From Beroe ovata (lineage: Eukaryota > Ctenophora > Nuda > Beroida > Beroidae), in contig CAMPET010000015.1 in NCBI GenBank assembly GCA_946803715.1, positions 401,903-465,902 on the forward strand: a stretch of DNA of 64,000 bases. Reading direction: 5' to 3'. Position numbers and translations under genes: made by a program. Under the pieces are notes generated by a model. That model was not told the origin of the DNA and did no database searches. It was given only the letters and a program-made list of their open reading frames with translations. Below are positions 47,843 to 64,000 of this stretch, one piece after another. Positions within the stretch are counted from its first letter, which is position 1. Each line of letters starts with the position of its first letter.

Positions 47843-50800
47843 CGCCCTATCACATGAAATCCTGGGATGTCGTGATTAGCGTTTACTGAACATGGATCGG
47901 AAAAAGAGGGTTATGATACGGTGTCAAAAAGTGTCTCATTGTTGTCAGCCTTGCTGTGGGTTTAATAATGATATAGGCCAGGGTTGAACGACGGCGATTT
48001 TCCGAGGAATCATGCGTCTCTATTGCGTGATATGAAGATAGAAATTCGGTTATACATGACTGATCAGGAGTACGATAACCTGCAGCTGTATTTCTGCTCA
48101 TTTAGTACACTGTGATACGGAGTCAATTGTTTGTTACAATGAGGAGTATAATTCCCATTCCCCCTCTCATCACGGATAGTCTACCTACTCTATATAGGGT
48201 GATGTATGCGTGACGATATTTCTAGGGAGAAAATTAGATTACCCCAAGGAATATTGAGAGACAGTGCTAATCTAACTGAGCCAGAATAATCGCTAAGGAG
48301 GAAGAGTGAATGAACAGCCCTAAATTCGTAGCATTCCTGATGACGAAAAACATACGTGAACGCAGGAAAAAAGTAATCAATACGCTTGAGTGTGACCTAT
48401 AATTGTCTATGCTCTACCATTGCATCAGATGTTGATTTCCGCCGGGAAAAGGAGTTACCGGTCTATTGTTATCACCATCGCTGAACAAAAGATGGGGGGG
48501 TTGAAGAAGTATTGGATAGTATTACTGTGGGGGGTAGCAGCTGGAATAAAGGACACAACCGGCAAGAGAAAGAATGGGAGAGAGAGAGTGTGTCAGTCTA
48601 TAGCAGGTGTTCCACGTTCTATAGGTAATAGGGAGAGAAATCGATCATAACACTACTGTGTTCCATATCAATACCCCCAACCTATCGTATTCTATCACTG
48701 GGACTTTTTCAGATACCTGGAATTTAGGGTAGGAGAAAGTCAGGAGATCACGTGATCACGTGATCAATCTAATGATTCATACACAGAAATATAGAGGTCA
48801 AAGTATTGAACACGTTCCAAAACAATAATGAACACGTGCTCGTATGACCGCCATGTATGATGTAACGTATCATAATTTAGTAAGTTCATTATCGCAACTT
48901 AAATTCGAATTATACAGTGTATATCGGTTATGATTGACTTGTTTCAGTACTGATAATTCCGCATTGCTTACCGGGCTACACATAGATAAAATTCTGTGTA
49001 ACACATTCTGTAACATCAGAGTTATGTGTCAAGAATGACCCTATAGCGCTATGACCACATACTGTCACTACAACTACTGCGATGGTCAGAGAAAATGGTC
49101 GGAGAAAATGAAAAAGAGTGCCCGATCGAGACGAGGGTAGGAGTGAGATGGAAACCACGGTGACGAGACGAGGAGAGACATCTGTCGCGAATGTGAGTTA
49201 TGATGATACGTATCCCAACACGCACACCAGCTGTTACCACCGCGAGCACACGTGAAGTTTACTATGGAACTAGTAGGAATCTGATGTGGATTGAGAAGAA
49301 AACTAGTAACTGAAACGCCACGTGACGCGAAGCGTGACTGCGTGATCACCATGTGACTGCGTGATACGTCACAATACGAGTGAGACAAATGTCAAGATTA
49401 GAAGAAAAAAAAGAAAGTGGGGCATTGATCGCGACAAAAATATCAAAAAGTGAACCTATTCTTACAATCTTTGAATAGATTCACACAAGTCAGTCGTATA
49501 GCTACTCTAGTGAAGAGCTGAACATTGTGACACTGTACGTTAATTTCGATGCTGTCAACATTGTTTTTATGGACTTAAGTTTGAAAAGTGATTATCAATT
49601 ATAAATGTATGGGAATGGCAATACAATAGATGAAGGAACGCGTTAGACAAAAGTAACTCTAAAGGACAATGGATTTAAAAACGCTCAACGGTGTGCTAAT
49701 TTCGTTGTACAAAGAATAAGAGAGAAGTGACCAGTCTGATGAGTGAGAAGTCATATTTCCATGGTCCGTTATGAATCACTCACGCGTGACGCTGACTAAC
49801 GCGTTAGTGAGGTTACCTTCAAACATATCACGTAATGAACTCTAACAATTGCCACATTCGATAACTCCTTAAACCTTTGCTCCGAAGGAAAATTATCTAC
49901 TCACATATGATCTGGATCTTTTTGATATCAATTCTCATGATGTTTTTCTTCACTGCACACGCACAGACGTCACATACACCCACACCCCCACACACATATC
50001 ATACACATTACGCACGTATGTCTGTTTAATGAGCAAATTCTTCCATTCCACGCACGTGTAATTCTCATGTCGGCTATACCAAGGTCGAAGCAAAGGAATA
50101 CAATATTCACAGAGTTATCATTATAGGAAACTTCCTATAGCATGCAGCCGGATTATATGGGAATGTCACAAAAGATGATCAAAACATCACGTGAAAATGC
50201 CTCCGAAAAAGACAAATCGTGCAACGCAGGATTATTTTGTTCGTGTGTAAATTCCCCAAATCCACAACAAAGAAACTCCGTGGAAATTTGAAAAGGAGAG
50301 AGAGCAGGATAAACTTACCACAATATGCAAAACATATACTGATGCATACAACGTACACAAACTCGGGCATATTTCACAGACTGGGCGATCTTTACAGGGA
50401 GGTCGGTGTGATAATTCGGACATAACGTGTTTCCTAAATTCCGGGATTCGATTACGGGATCGCCTGCGGGAAACACCTTTCGGCCGAGGTGAAAACATTA
50501 TAGTCGGCAATAAACAGGGTAGGAAGTAAAATGGACATTTTCTGTAGTAAAAAATATCAGAAGTAGGAAAAATAACGTTGATAGCAAGCGGTTACTACAG
50601 AGGCATTTGCTACACCATGCACGTATTGTTATATTGGGGTGCCTATACGTGTTCTTGTACCTTATGCAATTCGTCGGTAATCAAGTCCTGTGGATCAAGT
50701 CCTGTGGATCAATTTGACTTTTAAATCCATCGTTAATAAAAATGCTGCATATTCTATCGATTTTACGTTTAACAACAACTGATAGTGCTAGCAGTAGCTA

Positions 50801-52542
50801 TCGCATTGTAGTATGGACCGGGGACATACCTCGCGGTTGATAGCACCCCCTGTACGCGCGGGCACGTTTGCTAGTACTTTTGCGCAGCTTTTTTAGCAAA
50901 ATTCAATCGCGCCGCTTCAACAGTAGCCAGAGGGCACGTTTTTCACATTTCATGAATATTCTTACCAGCATCCTCTGCAGCAAGGTTTCAGCTTTCAGTG
51001 GAGCCCAAGTTCATCTCTCTACTGTCAACATACCTTGAGTTATGTTCCTTTGANGTGTGTGTGTGTGTGCTAGATACTAAGTACCATGGTTTCAGTCATC
51101 ATGAAACTGTGTGTGTCTCCCTCTCTCCATATCTTTTCTTGAAACATGATATCATGGTAATGAGCAGCAATTGTGTGAAGTGGATGCTATTCCATTACAT
51201 AGTATAATAGACATAGCTGTGATGATGCCGTACAATAACTTGGTCAGGAGTGATAGGTAAATCATAATGCAAATCGCGATGCTGTTTTAGTGTCATGAAT
51301 TTTTGCGAGAGAATTAAATGAAAAATATTTCCGTACAAGAAGACAAATAGAGGGCCGACGGAAGTTGATACTTTACAATGATATTTCATCCCATGAGCAT
51401 TTAGGAAAGAGAAAACTTACTTAGCATGAAATTTGTGTTTCACTTTAGCGTGAAATTAGTGTTTTACTGAGCATCAATATTGGATTAACGGAGGGTAACA
51501 CTATATAACCACACGAGCAGGTGGAGCTAGCTGGCGGACCGGCGAATTAGGGCGGCGATGAGAGGCAATGTGGGGGTTATGTGGAGGAGAGAAAATGAGT
51601 GAGGAGGAAGTGAGGATATTAATCTCGCGATTTTGTTCACACTTTGTACTCCAAATGTAAGTTATTACTCGGATATATCCTCCCTATAGAAGCAGTAATT
51701 GGGCAATTGCACAATCCTTCTTCATATTGGTCCCACCATTAGCACAGCCACAGGAAAGATTGTAATCTTTATCGATAGGAGAGGAGGAGAGCAATAACAA
51801 ATCACAGAACCAGGATAATTGTCGTATTCAGGAAAATCTCAGGGCATTCACGATGGCACGGGGGGCGGGAGGGAGGGGGGGGGTCATTGAGAGAGCGAAA
51901 CCCCCGAAATAGCTTTGCATCCTCTCTATTTGAGTGGTGGAAATACCCTGTCATAATGTGGTGATCGCTGCTGGCTGCGGGGGAGGGGGGTGGTGCCGGC
52001 ACCAGATGTTGAACTGACACTTGTAATGGACATTGGACATTATGGATTCACGTGTACCATATTGTAGGTCAATCGTAGCAGCACTGCCAGGATGCCATTG
52101 CAACATCGTGATAAAGGAGCAAACAGAGGAATATAGTTCATAGAATAACGCGACATAGCGCGCGCAAAAGAATATTTTTTGTGTGTGACGTTTAAATGAG
52201 ACAATTAGAGATGAACTTCAGCTAAACGTGTCATAATGAGATTCCAACATGCGAACGCTATAATGAGTTGAACAAGCGTACTCTGTAGCACAGTTTCGAA
52301 GATATTTTAAGGTAAAGTTATCTTAGAACGGAACTCATAGATAATTATTGGAAAGATGAAAAGAGAGTCAACAGAGATGAAGAAGATTCAAAAAGAGAGT
52401 GGAGAGAGGGCGACGAAAACGTTCTTGATAGCGCAATAAAAATAAAATTAGCTAATTTGTCCACGCATAAAAACAATAGCGGTACGATGATATGAAGCCC
52501 ATTCCATGACTGCCGAGGTCCTGTATTCATCATTATCATGAC

Positions 52543-52612
52543 AAGTCACATATCATGACAAGTCACACATCATGACAAGTCTCACATCATGCTGCTGCTG
52601 CTGCTGCTCTTC
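52543..52612. repeat. tandem ATCATGACAAGTCACA units and (CTG)n
   Basis: Three units of about 17 bases, then five to six CTG triplets. Confidence 0.85.
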
Positions 52613-52768
52613 AGATACCATAAAACTATTGACACATCTTATCACAGGAGATATATTCTATCAGGATTCAGGACCGCTCAATTTCCCGTTTCCACTTTCG
52701 TCCGTGATATTTGCCAAGCAGGATCCAAGAAGATGAAAACTGGCGTCGTTGACTAGCAGGGATACAGG

Positions 52769-52775
52769 ACAGGAT

Positions 52776-52808
<33 letters not shown>
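52769..52808. repeat. (TG)n microsatellite
   Basis: Pure TG tract in a CARM1 downstream intron or flank. Confidence 0.9.
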
Positions 52809-52812
<4 letters not shown>

Positions 52813-52931
52813 CATTCGACTTTATCTAACACGATAATTTACACAATAACACACAAACCAACATTCAAACTAATAGCTAACTCCCCAAACAAAACACCCT
52901 GACCAACTCACTAATTAGCTAATAAACTCAC

Positions 52932-55844
52932 GGTTTCCGGCACTGTTGTCCCAGTAGGTGTCCGAGGGGGACGTCGACTGGTTACCAGGGGGAACGGGAA
53001 CACTCCCCGTATACCGGAAGTACGGGTTCTTCAGATCCAATACATTGCTGATAGTCTCCGAGTTCCCGGCCAGGTGCATCTGTCAAAAATAGGGTCTCTT
53101 ACGCGCGGGTCAGGGTATGGAAATGTGAACTACATCCTACAATTCGGGAAAAAATGAGCTGACAAGTTGTCATGGTAACCTGTAACTTGACATCGTAGCT
53201 TTGACGCTTGTTGGAGGTAAGTGTAACACTCCCAATAATGGGCTGTCCAGGCCGAGCGAAGAGCGGGGTTCCCATCAAACAACGAACCTGCGTGTTTAAT
53301 ATATCCAGGAGATGTAATTCTCACAAGATAAAACTTTTGATAGTGCGCAATTAGTGCGATATCATAACTCTATCACCAGATTGTTATTTATGTCGTTTGC
53401 ATTCAATACACACTAGCAGTGGCCACAGTCCACAGTTTGTATGATGTAACTTGTCAGGAGACAAAAGTTCCTTACATTCCATGACACGCATATTCCATGA
53501 CACGTGGTTAGTGGTAGTGTTTTCTCACCTGGTACCAGTGAGTGAGGGGCTCACTGGGTGCTGTACTCAGAAAAACGGTCTTCTGCGATCCTTCAAAAGA
53601 GACATCAAACCAGAACGCTATTCCATGAACCTGAAATGGTAACAGTACGGAATACCCAACGTCGCGAATACCCAACAAATTTGGGGACTGGGAGCGAAAA
53701 CCCAACAAATTTGGGGACTGGGAGTGAAACTAAATTTAGAGAGCACGTGTGATAGGAGTAATTGCACGAAGTAACCTCAGCTAATCACATACCTGAGCTG
53801 CTGTGTGGGGATAGAACGTGAAGTCAATATGGATATCTCTCAAGCTCTCCTCAGTATCAGTAAGGAAGTTGGTGGTGTGCTTGATCGGTTTGGCAACCAA
53901 GTGCCGAGGATCAAACGTATCCACGATCGGCTGTTTGAAGTACTCGTCGTACGCCTGCTGACGGAGATTAGACAGATCCACTCCGTAGAAGAAGGTCTGA
54001 TACCAGAAGTTTGCCTTGTTGCACACTTCCTGGGACGAGAGGGAGAGATTTACAAAATAGTGACGACTGACGACAGAGATTTCTATATATCCTGAGTTGG
54101 AGAACATTCAGGAAATTGTTTGTTTGGGCCTCTTGTTAGACTACAGCCTCCTCGACTCAGTACCTGGAAGAGACCCTCGTCAGAGAAGGGGGCAAGGTAC
54201 AACGTGCCCTGTGTGGGGAACATTTTCCCGTCCTTTTTTAGCCATTTCCTTGCAAATATGTACGTCTCCAGCATTCTCTCGTTATACAGCATGTAGCCCA
54301 TCGGTTCTGTATTATTGCAAAGGGGGAATCAGTTCTCTTGTATTCATTTTTGTTCTAACTTACGTTTTTGTAAGCATAACTGTTTCACATTATCGATAGT
54401 TAACAAAAATACCCGAAGGATTAAGTATTACGATTCCCCACTCGACAGCCAACACTCACTAATTACCTGAAACGATCGTGTCCACTTCCTCTGGAAGCTC
54501 TATCTCCTCAATCATACCGTGAATGACGGTGATTCTATCGTGATACTTGTTGTGTCGGATAAGGTCCTTGCAGTGCTCCGCCATTCCGCTGCCCTCCACT
54601 GCGTAAACGTGCTTAGCGCCCGCCTGCACCGCAAAGAACGACAAGATACCGGAACCTGCACCCACGTCAAGAACAACCTAACGGAGAAGATGAGGTGTTA
54701 GGAGCGACAGTATGTTCTTCCATTGGGGAGAATATGACTGAATTTAGGTCGATCAAAGTAGCTTGCAATTTTGACTCCAATTTTGACTCCTATTATACCT
54801 TTCCGACGAAGTCGCCATGGTTATCGAGAATAGCTCGTTGAAAAGTGCTTGTTCGAATGTAGTCTTGTAACATATTCTGTTGTTGGGAAAGATAGCCGTA
54901 AAACTGAAAAGTAAAAGGGTGAGGTTATCGTCATGAAGATCTGACTTTCTTATTAGCAAGATTTTACGCATCCGATTTTTACCCCCTTCAAACCCATTCA
55001 CCATGTAACACGATATTTCTTTTTTCTATGGCAACGTGTAGCGCTATCATCCCTACCCTCTGATAATTATGTAATCCGAGGGGAATGGGGATTTAAGGCG
55101 ATTTTATGAAGTTCGTGGATTTTCGTATTAATTATTATCCAAGCCGGCGATTGACCTACCTGGAAATATTGAGTTGCGGAGCTCTCCTCTGTCCTTTCTT
55201 TGAACTTCGATCTTTTCACATTTTGTAATTCATTCAACATATCTTTGAACTCCTGCACCGCTAAAAATATGAAATTACACGACTCAAGCCACAATTTCCA
55301 CCGAAAATCACAGGTAATCTCCCAGATCTCAGATAAACAACGCACATTGTAGAAAAAGCTGATAGTGGTCCCGAGTTTCATTCACATCTAAGACTGATAT
55401 AAAGAAACATTGGATGACATTATCAACTCACACTTCTCGTTTGCGAACTTGATCATGAAGGTCTTTGCAGCAAATCTGATGACCCACGACAGTTTACCAC
55501 AAGAACAATGCTCAGTCGATTCTGTAATCTTGTACTGCTCAACCTCGGAACCATTGTTCAAGAATGCCAGGTTTACCGCAGCTCCCTGATTAGTAATACT
55601 CATCCCTGTGGAGAGAGAAAGTGTGTCAAGAGACAATGAATAATCCTATAATAGCAATTATAAAGTTAGCAACTCCATATTTGGAAAGCAGTGTGTGAAT
55701 GAAAAACAACTGGTATCGACTACCTTGCACATCGAGAGACGAGGGTCCATTACTGTCATCCAGTTCACTCACAGTCACTGCGTAAACTGTGTGTGTCCCA
55801 TTCTCTAGTTTTCTATCCATAGTTAACATCCCTACTATAAACAT
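52932..55844 (-). CDS. CARM1: arginine methyltransferase CARM1 (PRMT4), C-terminus unresolved
   Basis: Nuclear type I arginine methyltransferase and transcription co-activator; it makes asymmetric dimethylarginine on histone H3 and other proteins. Ten exons join in frame: 55724-55844, 55432-55605, 55160-55260, 54799-54903, 54467-54677, 54164-54306, 53793-54029, 53529-53630, 53180-53287 and 52932-53079, at least 483 residues. An N-terminal PH-like domain precedes [19 protein letters not shown]. The SAM site is [14 protein letters not shown], the double-E loop [14 protein letters not shown], and the THW loop SEPLTHWYQ. The Rossmann/barrel end reads [12 protein letters not shown]. Three in-frame Mets (55844, 55829, 55820) compete as start; a TATAG acceptor-like site sits just before the second. 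The last exon ends in phase 1 at a GTGAG donor, so at least one more exon follows. Confidence 0.95.
53666..53728. repeat. tandem duplication in CARM1 intron
   Basis: Two copies of a unit of about 32 bases containing CCAACAAATTTGGGGACTGG. Confidence 0.9.
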
Positions 55845-56416
55845 TATCAGTGTTATACGTCACAGTATAATACGTCATGTACCGATATACAACATTACAG
55901 TTATCCATAGGTGAATCACCTATCTGATTTGCTCATTAGAAGACAAATGATGTGCTCTACACTAAATTGTTGACCGAGACCTCAAGATTTTGCTGTGTAG
56001 CGTACATTCAGTCCCAACGTTGACTGATGCCATGTGAAAACACGACAATTATCGGCATGAAATCCGAATTTGCGCGTAAAGTTTGTCGGCTTTACGAATG
56101 TTGAATACTTCATAGATAACATCCAAATTGTCCATTTGTCGTTCGCGCGTTACGTTAAGTTTCCCGCACTTTTAGCTATCTTTGTGAAGAATTTTTTGAA
56201 AGCTACATCGTGAAATTGATTTTCCCTTCCCTTTTCATGCAACAGTGATTCAATATTACATATCATACACGACACAAATCTTCACACAGCTCTATACTGC
56301 AATCATATCTCCAAAAAATTAGGCAAAATATGGAAAAACAAAATGATTCGAAAGCAAATAATAGTAAAACAATGATAACTAATAATTGTTCACTTACAGA
56401 ATAGTCCGTCAACGCT

Positions 56417-57820
56417 TTAGATGAAGATTTCATCATCACAGTTTTCATCCATCGATTTCCCGTCTATCTCGGCAAACTGGTCATAGAAAGCCTTGTAAAG
56501 AGCCACAGCGTGGTAAGGATCAGAGGCTCCACTCATCTCTCGTATGGAATGCATGCTCAGTTGAGGACATCCCAAATCAACCGTCCTGATAGCGGTATTG
56601 GCGGAAATTATCGGCCCAATTGTCGAGCCGCACGGCGAATCATTGCGCACCATCACCTCTTGCAAGGGTATGGCGTTTTGTGCCGCCAGTTGGCGCACCA
56701 GCGCCGCCCCCATTGCCGTAGTGGCGTATCTTTGGTTGGAGTTGTGTTTCATAGTGACGCCTCCATTCATCACAGGCTGGAAGTTTGCCTCGTGCTTACT
56801 CACATAGTTAGGATGAACGGCATGAACCTGGTCAGCAGATAGGAGGAAAGACTTGCCCACGCACTGTGTTAGTTTAGCAGTGTCATTCCCACAGATTCTA
56901 CCCAGGACGAGGTTAGTCAGCTCAGTCCCCGCCCCGTGAGCTGACTGAGAGCCCACCTCCTCGTGATCGTACAGACAGAGGACTGCTGCGTTAGCAGAGT
57001 CGACTGGACTGTGTTTGGATAGGGCAGATACTCCTGCCCACGCATTAACGAGGTTATCTTGGCGCGGTGCCATGATAAACTCAGAGTCCATACCTGCTAG
57101 ACTACCCGGCATACAATCAGCCAGACACAGATCAAAGCCGGCTATATCATCAGCTTTACAACCGAGATGGTCGGACAGCAGGGACATCATCTTGGTGTTG
57201 TGTTGCTTCGGGAACTCCTGCTGTTGCTTCTCGGCAATACTCAACTTCTCACCTCCCAGCTCATTCTCCACCAACCCTAACACTGGGATAAGTTGCTCTT
57301 CCTTGTTGAACTTGAACGCTTCATTCACTGACCTGTCCAAGTGAATGGCTAGGGTAGGGATGTGCAGAATTGGGCGGTCAATGTGCGCCAGACGAGACGT
57401 TAGCCCCCCATTCTCGCCCTTAACTATAACTTTTCCCGCCAACTTTAGGTCCCTATCAAACCACGTGGCCCATATTCCGCCCCCATAACACTCACACTTC
57501 ACCATATTATACCCCACGCTGGCGTGTTTGCTCCTCTGTTTCACCCTCAAGCAAGGTGAATCTGTGTGGGCCCCTATAATTTGACACCCGTTACCCGCCT
57601 CAAACTTGTCCCCCAGAGCGAATGCTATGAGGGTGCTGGCGTTGCGGGTCAAATAGTACATCCCTCCCGGGACTAGGTCCCATTGATCTCGTTCCTCGAG
57701 CCGTTTATACCCGCATGACTTGAGAATTTTGACAGCCTCGGCTACCGCGTGGTAGGGTGAGGGTGATCGGTTGATGTATCCAATGAGATCACATGCTGCT
57801 TCACGAATAGCAGCGGCCAT
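56417..57820 (-). CDS. DNPEP: aspartyl aminopeptidase (peptidase family M18)
   Basis: Cytosolic zinc metallopeptidase that removes N-terminal Asp/Glu, forming a dodecamer in relatives. One exon encodes 467 residues (human 475). Family motifs run from NRSPSPYHAVAEAV through IIGAHTDSPCLRVK (metal His85), YGGGIWATWFDRDL, RPILHIPTLAIHLDR, APRQDNLVNAW (metal Asp), LYDHEEVGSQSAHGA (catalytic and metal Glu) and AVHPNYVSKHE to the C-terminal PQLSMHSIREMSG (metal His). All expected ligands are present. A pyrimidine-rich sequence ending CTCACTAG lies only three bases before the ATG. CARM1 begins about 570 bases downstream on the same strand. Confidence 0.97.
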   Translation of the reverse strand: MAAAIREAACDLIGYINRSPSPYHAVAEAVKILKSCGYKRLEERDQWDLVPGGMYYLTRNASTLIAFALGDKFEAGNGCQIIGAHTDSPCLRVKQRSKHASVGYNMVKCECYGGGIWATWFDRDLKLAGKVIVKGENGGLTSRLAHIDRPILHIPTLAIHLDRSVNEAFKFNKEEQLIPVLGLVENELGGEKLSIAEKQQQEFPKQHNTKMMSLLSDHLGCKADDIAGFDLCLADCMPGSLAGMDSEFIMAPRQDNLVNAWAGVSALSKHSPVDSANAAVLCLYDHEEVGSQSAHGAGTELTNLVLGRICGNDTAKLTQCVGKSFLLSADQVHAVHPNYVSKHEANFQPVMNGGVTMKHNSNQRYATTAMGAALVRQLAAQNAIPLQEVMVRNDSPCGSTIGPIISANTAIRTVDLGCPQLSMHSIREMSGASDPYHAVALYKAFYDQFAEIDGKSMDENCDDEIFI

Positions 57821-57834
57821 GTCCTAGTGAGATA

Positions 57835-57888
57835 AGGAGTGAGGATTGGGGAGAATTGGTGAGGATTGGGGAGAATTGGTGAGGGGAC
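57835..57888. repeat. short tandem repeat upstream of DNPEP
   Basis: Two and a half units of GTGAGGATTGGGGAGAATTG. Confidence 0.85.
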
Positions 57889-58011
57889 ACGTTTTACTGA
57901 TCATATGTCTCTAAGCGTACAGACAGATTATATAACGATGCATCATGCATCTGTTTAAGCTCAATGAAGCTCAATGAAATGTATGATTTAACTTCTAAAT
58001 ACAATAAATTA

Positions 58012-58903
58012 TGTTTCAAATATCATAGTTATTATGAAATACATGGCTAGAAAATATTTAACACTGCATCATGTTGGGAGTCATAAGAAAATATTGTTAG
58101 TCATACGTCACGCTAGAACATTTGTCAAAATGTGAATTGTTAAAAAAGAATTGAGTCAGTTTAAAAATACAGTTAGCCCGGGCCTATGGAGTATATCGAC
58201 GGTAAACGTAGAATCTGAAACAAAACACGAATATTCAACGGTCCCTCACTCATTGCTGTTACTCACAGTAGATCAGATCCTACAATACATTGTGAAACAG
58301 GTAGATACTCACGCGTTCTGAGCAAGGCATTGGAGGCCAATTTTATCTCCTTGACAATATAGTACAGGTACCGGCAAGCAGTAATCACTTTATTAAGGCC
58401 TTGCTGAATAAGGCCCGTGTACCAGTGTCTAGATGAGGAATAAGGCCCGTGTACCAGTGTCTAGATGAGGNTGTTTCAAATATCATAGTTATTATGAAAT
58501 ACATGGTTAAAAAATATTTAACACTGCATCATGTTGGGAGTCATAAGAAAATACTGTTAGTCATATGTCCCGTTAGAACATTTGTCAATACGTGAATTGT
58601 TAAAAAAGAATTGAGTAAGCCCGGACCTATGGAGTTTATCGACGGTAAACGTAGAATCTGAAACAAAACACGAAGATTCAACGGTCCCTCACTCATATCT
58701 GTTACTCACAGTAGATCAGATCCTACAATACATTGTGAAACAGGTAGATACTCACGCGCTCTGAGCAAGGCATTGGAGGCCAATTTCATTCCCTTGACAA
58801 TATAGTACAGGTACCGGCAAGCAGTAAATACTTTAATAAGAGCTTGCTGAATAAGGCCCGTGTGCCAGTGTCTATATGAGGAATAAGGCCCTAGTACCAG
58901 TGT

Positions 58904-58912
<9 letters not shown>
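58012..58912. repeat. direct duplication across an N (58012-58470 and 58472-58912)
   Basis: The two halves are nearly identical apart from single-base changes and an 18-base indel. Both contain the 3' flank of MCM3 and reach the end of its last exon. The single N at 58471 is exactly the join. This looks like two alleles left side by side rather than a true tandem copy. Confidence 0.9.
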
Positions 58913-63918
<5,006 letters not shown>

Positions 63919-64000
63919 TTATAATGTTCGAATGGGCAAGAAATATGGACAAATATGGTATGGGATTGGCTGGGAACTGCGGACTACCATTTTGTCAACG

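Larger units (their letters stand above)
47880..52931. other. about 5 kb with no recognisable gene
   Basis: Only short frames without domain signals. An N at 51055 lies beside a short GT tract. The unresolved 3' end of CARM1 probably lies in the right part: a possible small exon at about 51885-51981 follows a CCCGCAG acceptor in a compatible phase and ends in a stop, but this is speculative. Confidence 0.5.

Noticed and set aside
55270-55390. Possible extra CARM1 exon ([14 protein letters not shown])
   Set aside because: The flanking exons 55432-55605 and 55160-55260 join directly in the right phase and match the family without it.
58320-58450. Open frame HWYTGLIQQ... with a GT donor, as a separate gene
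   Set aside because: It lies in the MCM3 3' flank, and the two copies differ mostly by amino-acid-changing substitutions, so it is unlikely to be coding.

Overview
This is a 64 kb piece of an animal nuclear genome. It carries intron-rich genes with GT-AG introns, a DEG/ENaC channel, a seven-transmembrane receptor, LKB1, CDK20 and CARM1. There are many (CA/TG)n microsatellites and minisatellites. Introns are mostly 100 to 400 bases and genes are compact. This suggests an invertebrate, plausibly a non-bilaterian such as a sponge, placozoan, cnidarian or ctenophore, but nothing seen fixes the phylum. Runs of N and several isolated Ns mark assembly joins.

Layout, left to right (every recognised host gene lies on the minus strand, so transcription runs right to left). 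0-1.85 kb: possible exon of an unknown gene, then a plus-strand non-LTR reverse transcriptase fragment ending at an N. 1.85-3.75 kb: LKB1/STK11, cut off at its C-terminal side by that N. 3.9-4.3 kb: RPL32. 4.8-8.3 kb: SMC5. 8.4-10.6 kb: intergenic, with dispersed repeats and a GC-rich repeat island. 10.7-11.8 kb: NUS1. 12.3-13.2 kb: an intronless aldo-keto reductase. 13.2-15.6 kb: intergenic with a second repeat island. 15.9-19.7 kb: DEG/ENaC channel. 20.7-27.4 kb: an eight-exon Pro/Arg/Ser-rich coding region that may be a separate gene or the channel's very long N-terminus. 27.4-32.5 kb: no recognisable gene. 32.6-40.1 kb: CDK20, with a single-exon type I membrane protein gene nested in its largest intron (35.7-37.6 kb). 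40.7-42.7 kb: SIRT4. 42.8-46.1 kb: intergenic with repeats and a foldback element. 46.1-47.8 kb: a seven-transmembrane receptor with an assembly gap. 47.9-52.9 kb: no recognisable gene. 52.9-55.8 kb: CARM1/PRMT4. 56.4-57.8 kb: aspartyl aminopeptidase (DNPEP). 58.0-58.9 kb: a direct duplication across an N. 58.9 kb to the right edge: MCM3, with its 5' part outside the window.

The genes are mostly housekeeping functions with no shared pathway: chromosome maintenance (SMC5, MCM3), chromatin/arginine methylation (CARM1), mitochondrial deacylation (SIRT4), dolichol synthesis (NUS1), kinases (LKB1, CDK20), ribosome (RPL32) and peptide turnover (DNPEP). The most interesting points are: the fully one-sided gene orientation, with 3'-splice-site-like sequences just upstream of many start codons (possible spliced-leader trans-splicing or widespread 5'UTR introns); a DEG/ENaC channel with a non-canonical selectivity filter and no His-Gly motif; a 270-base intron of MCM3 that is open in frame (exitron-like); the nested gene with a duplicated cytoplasmic motif; and a foldback repeat family shared by three islands.
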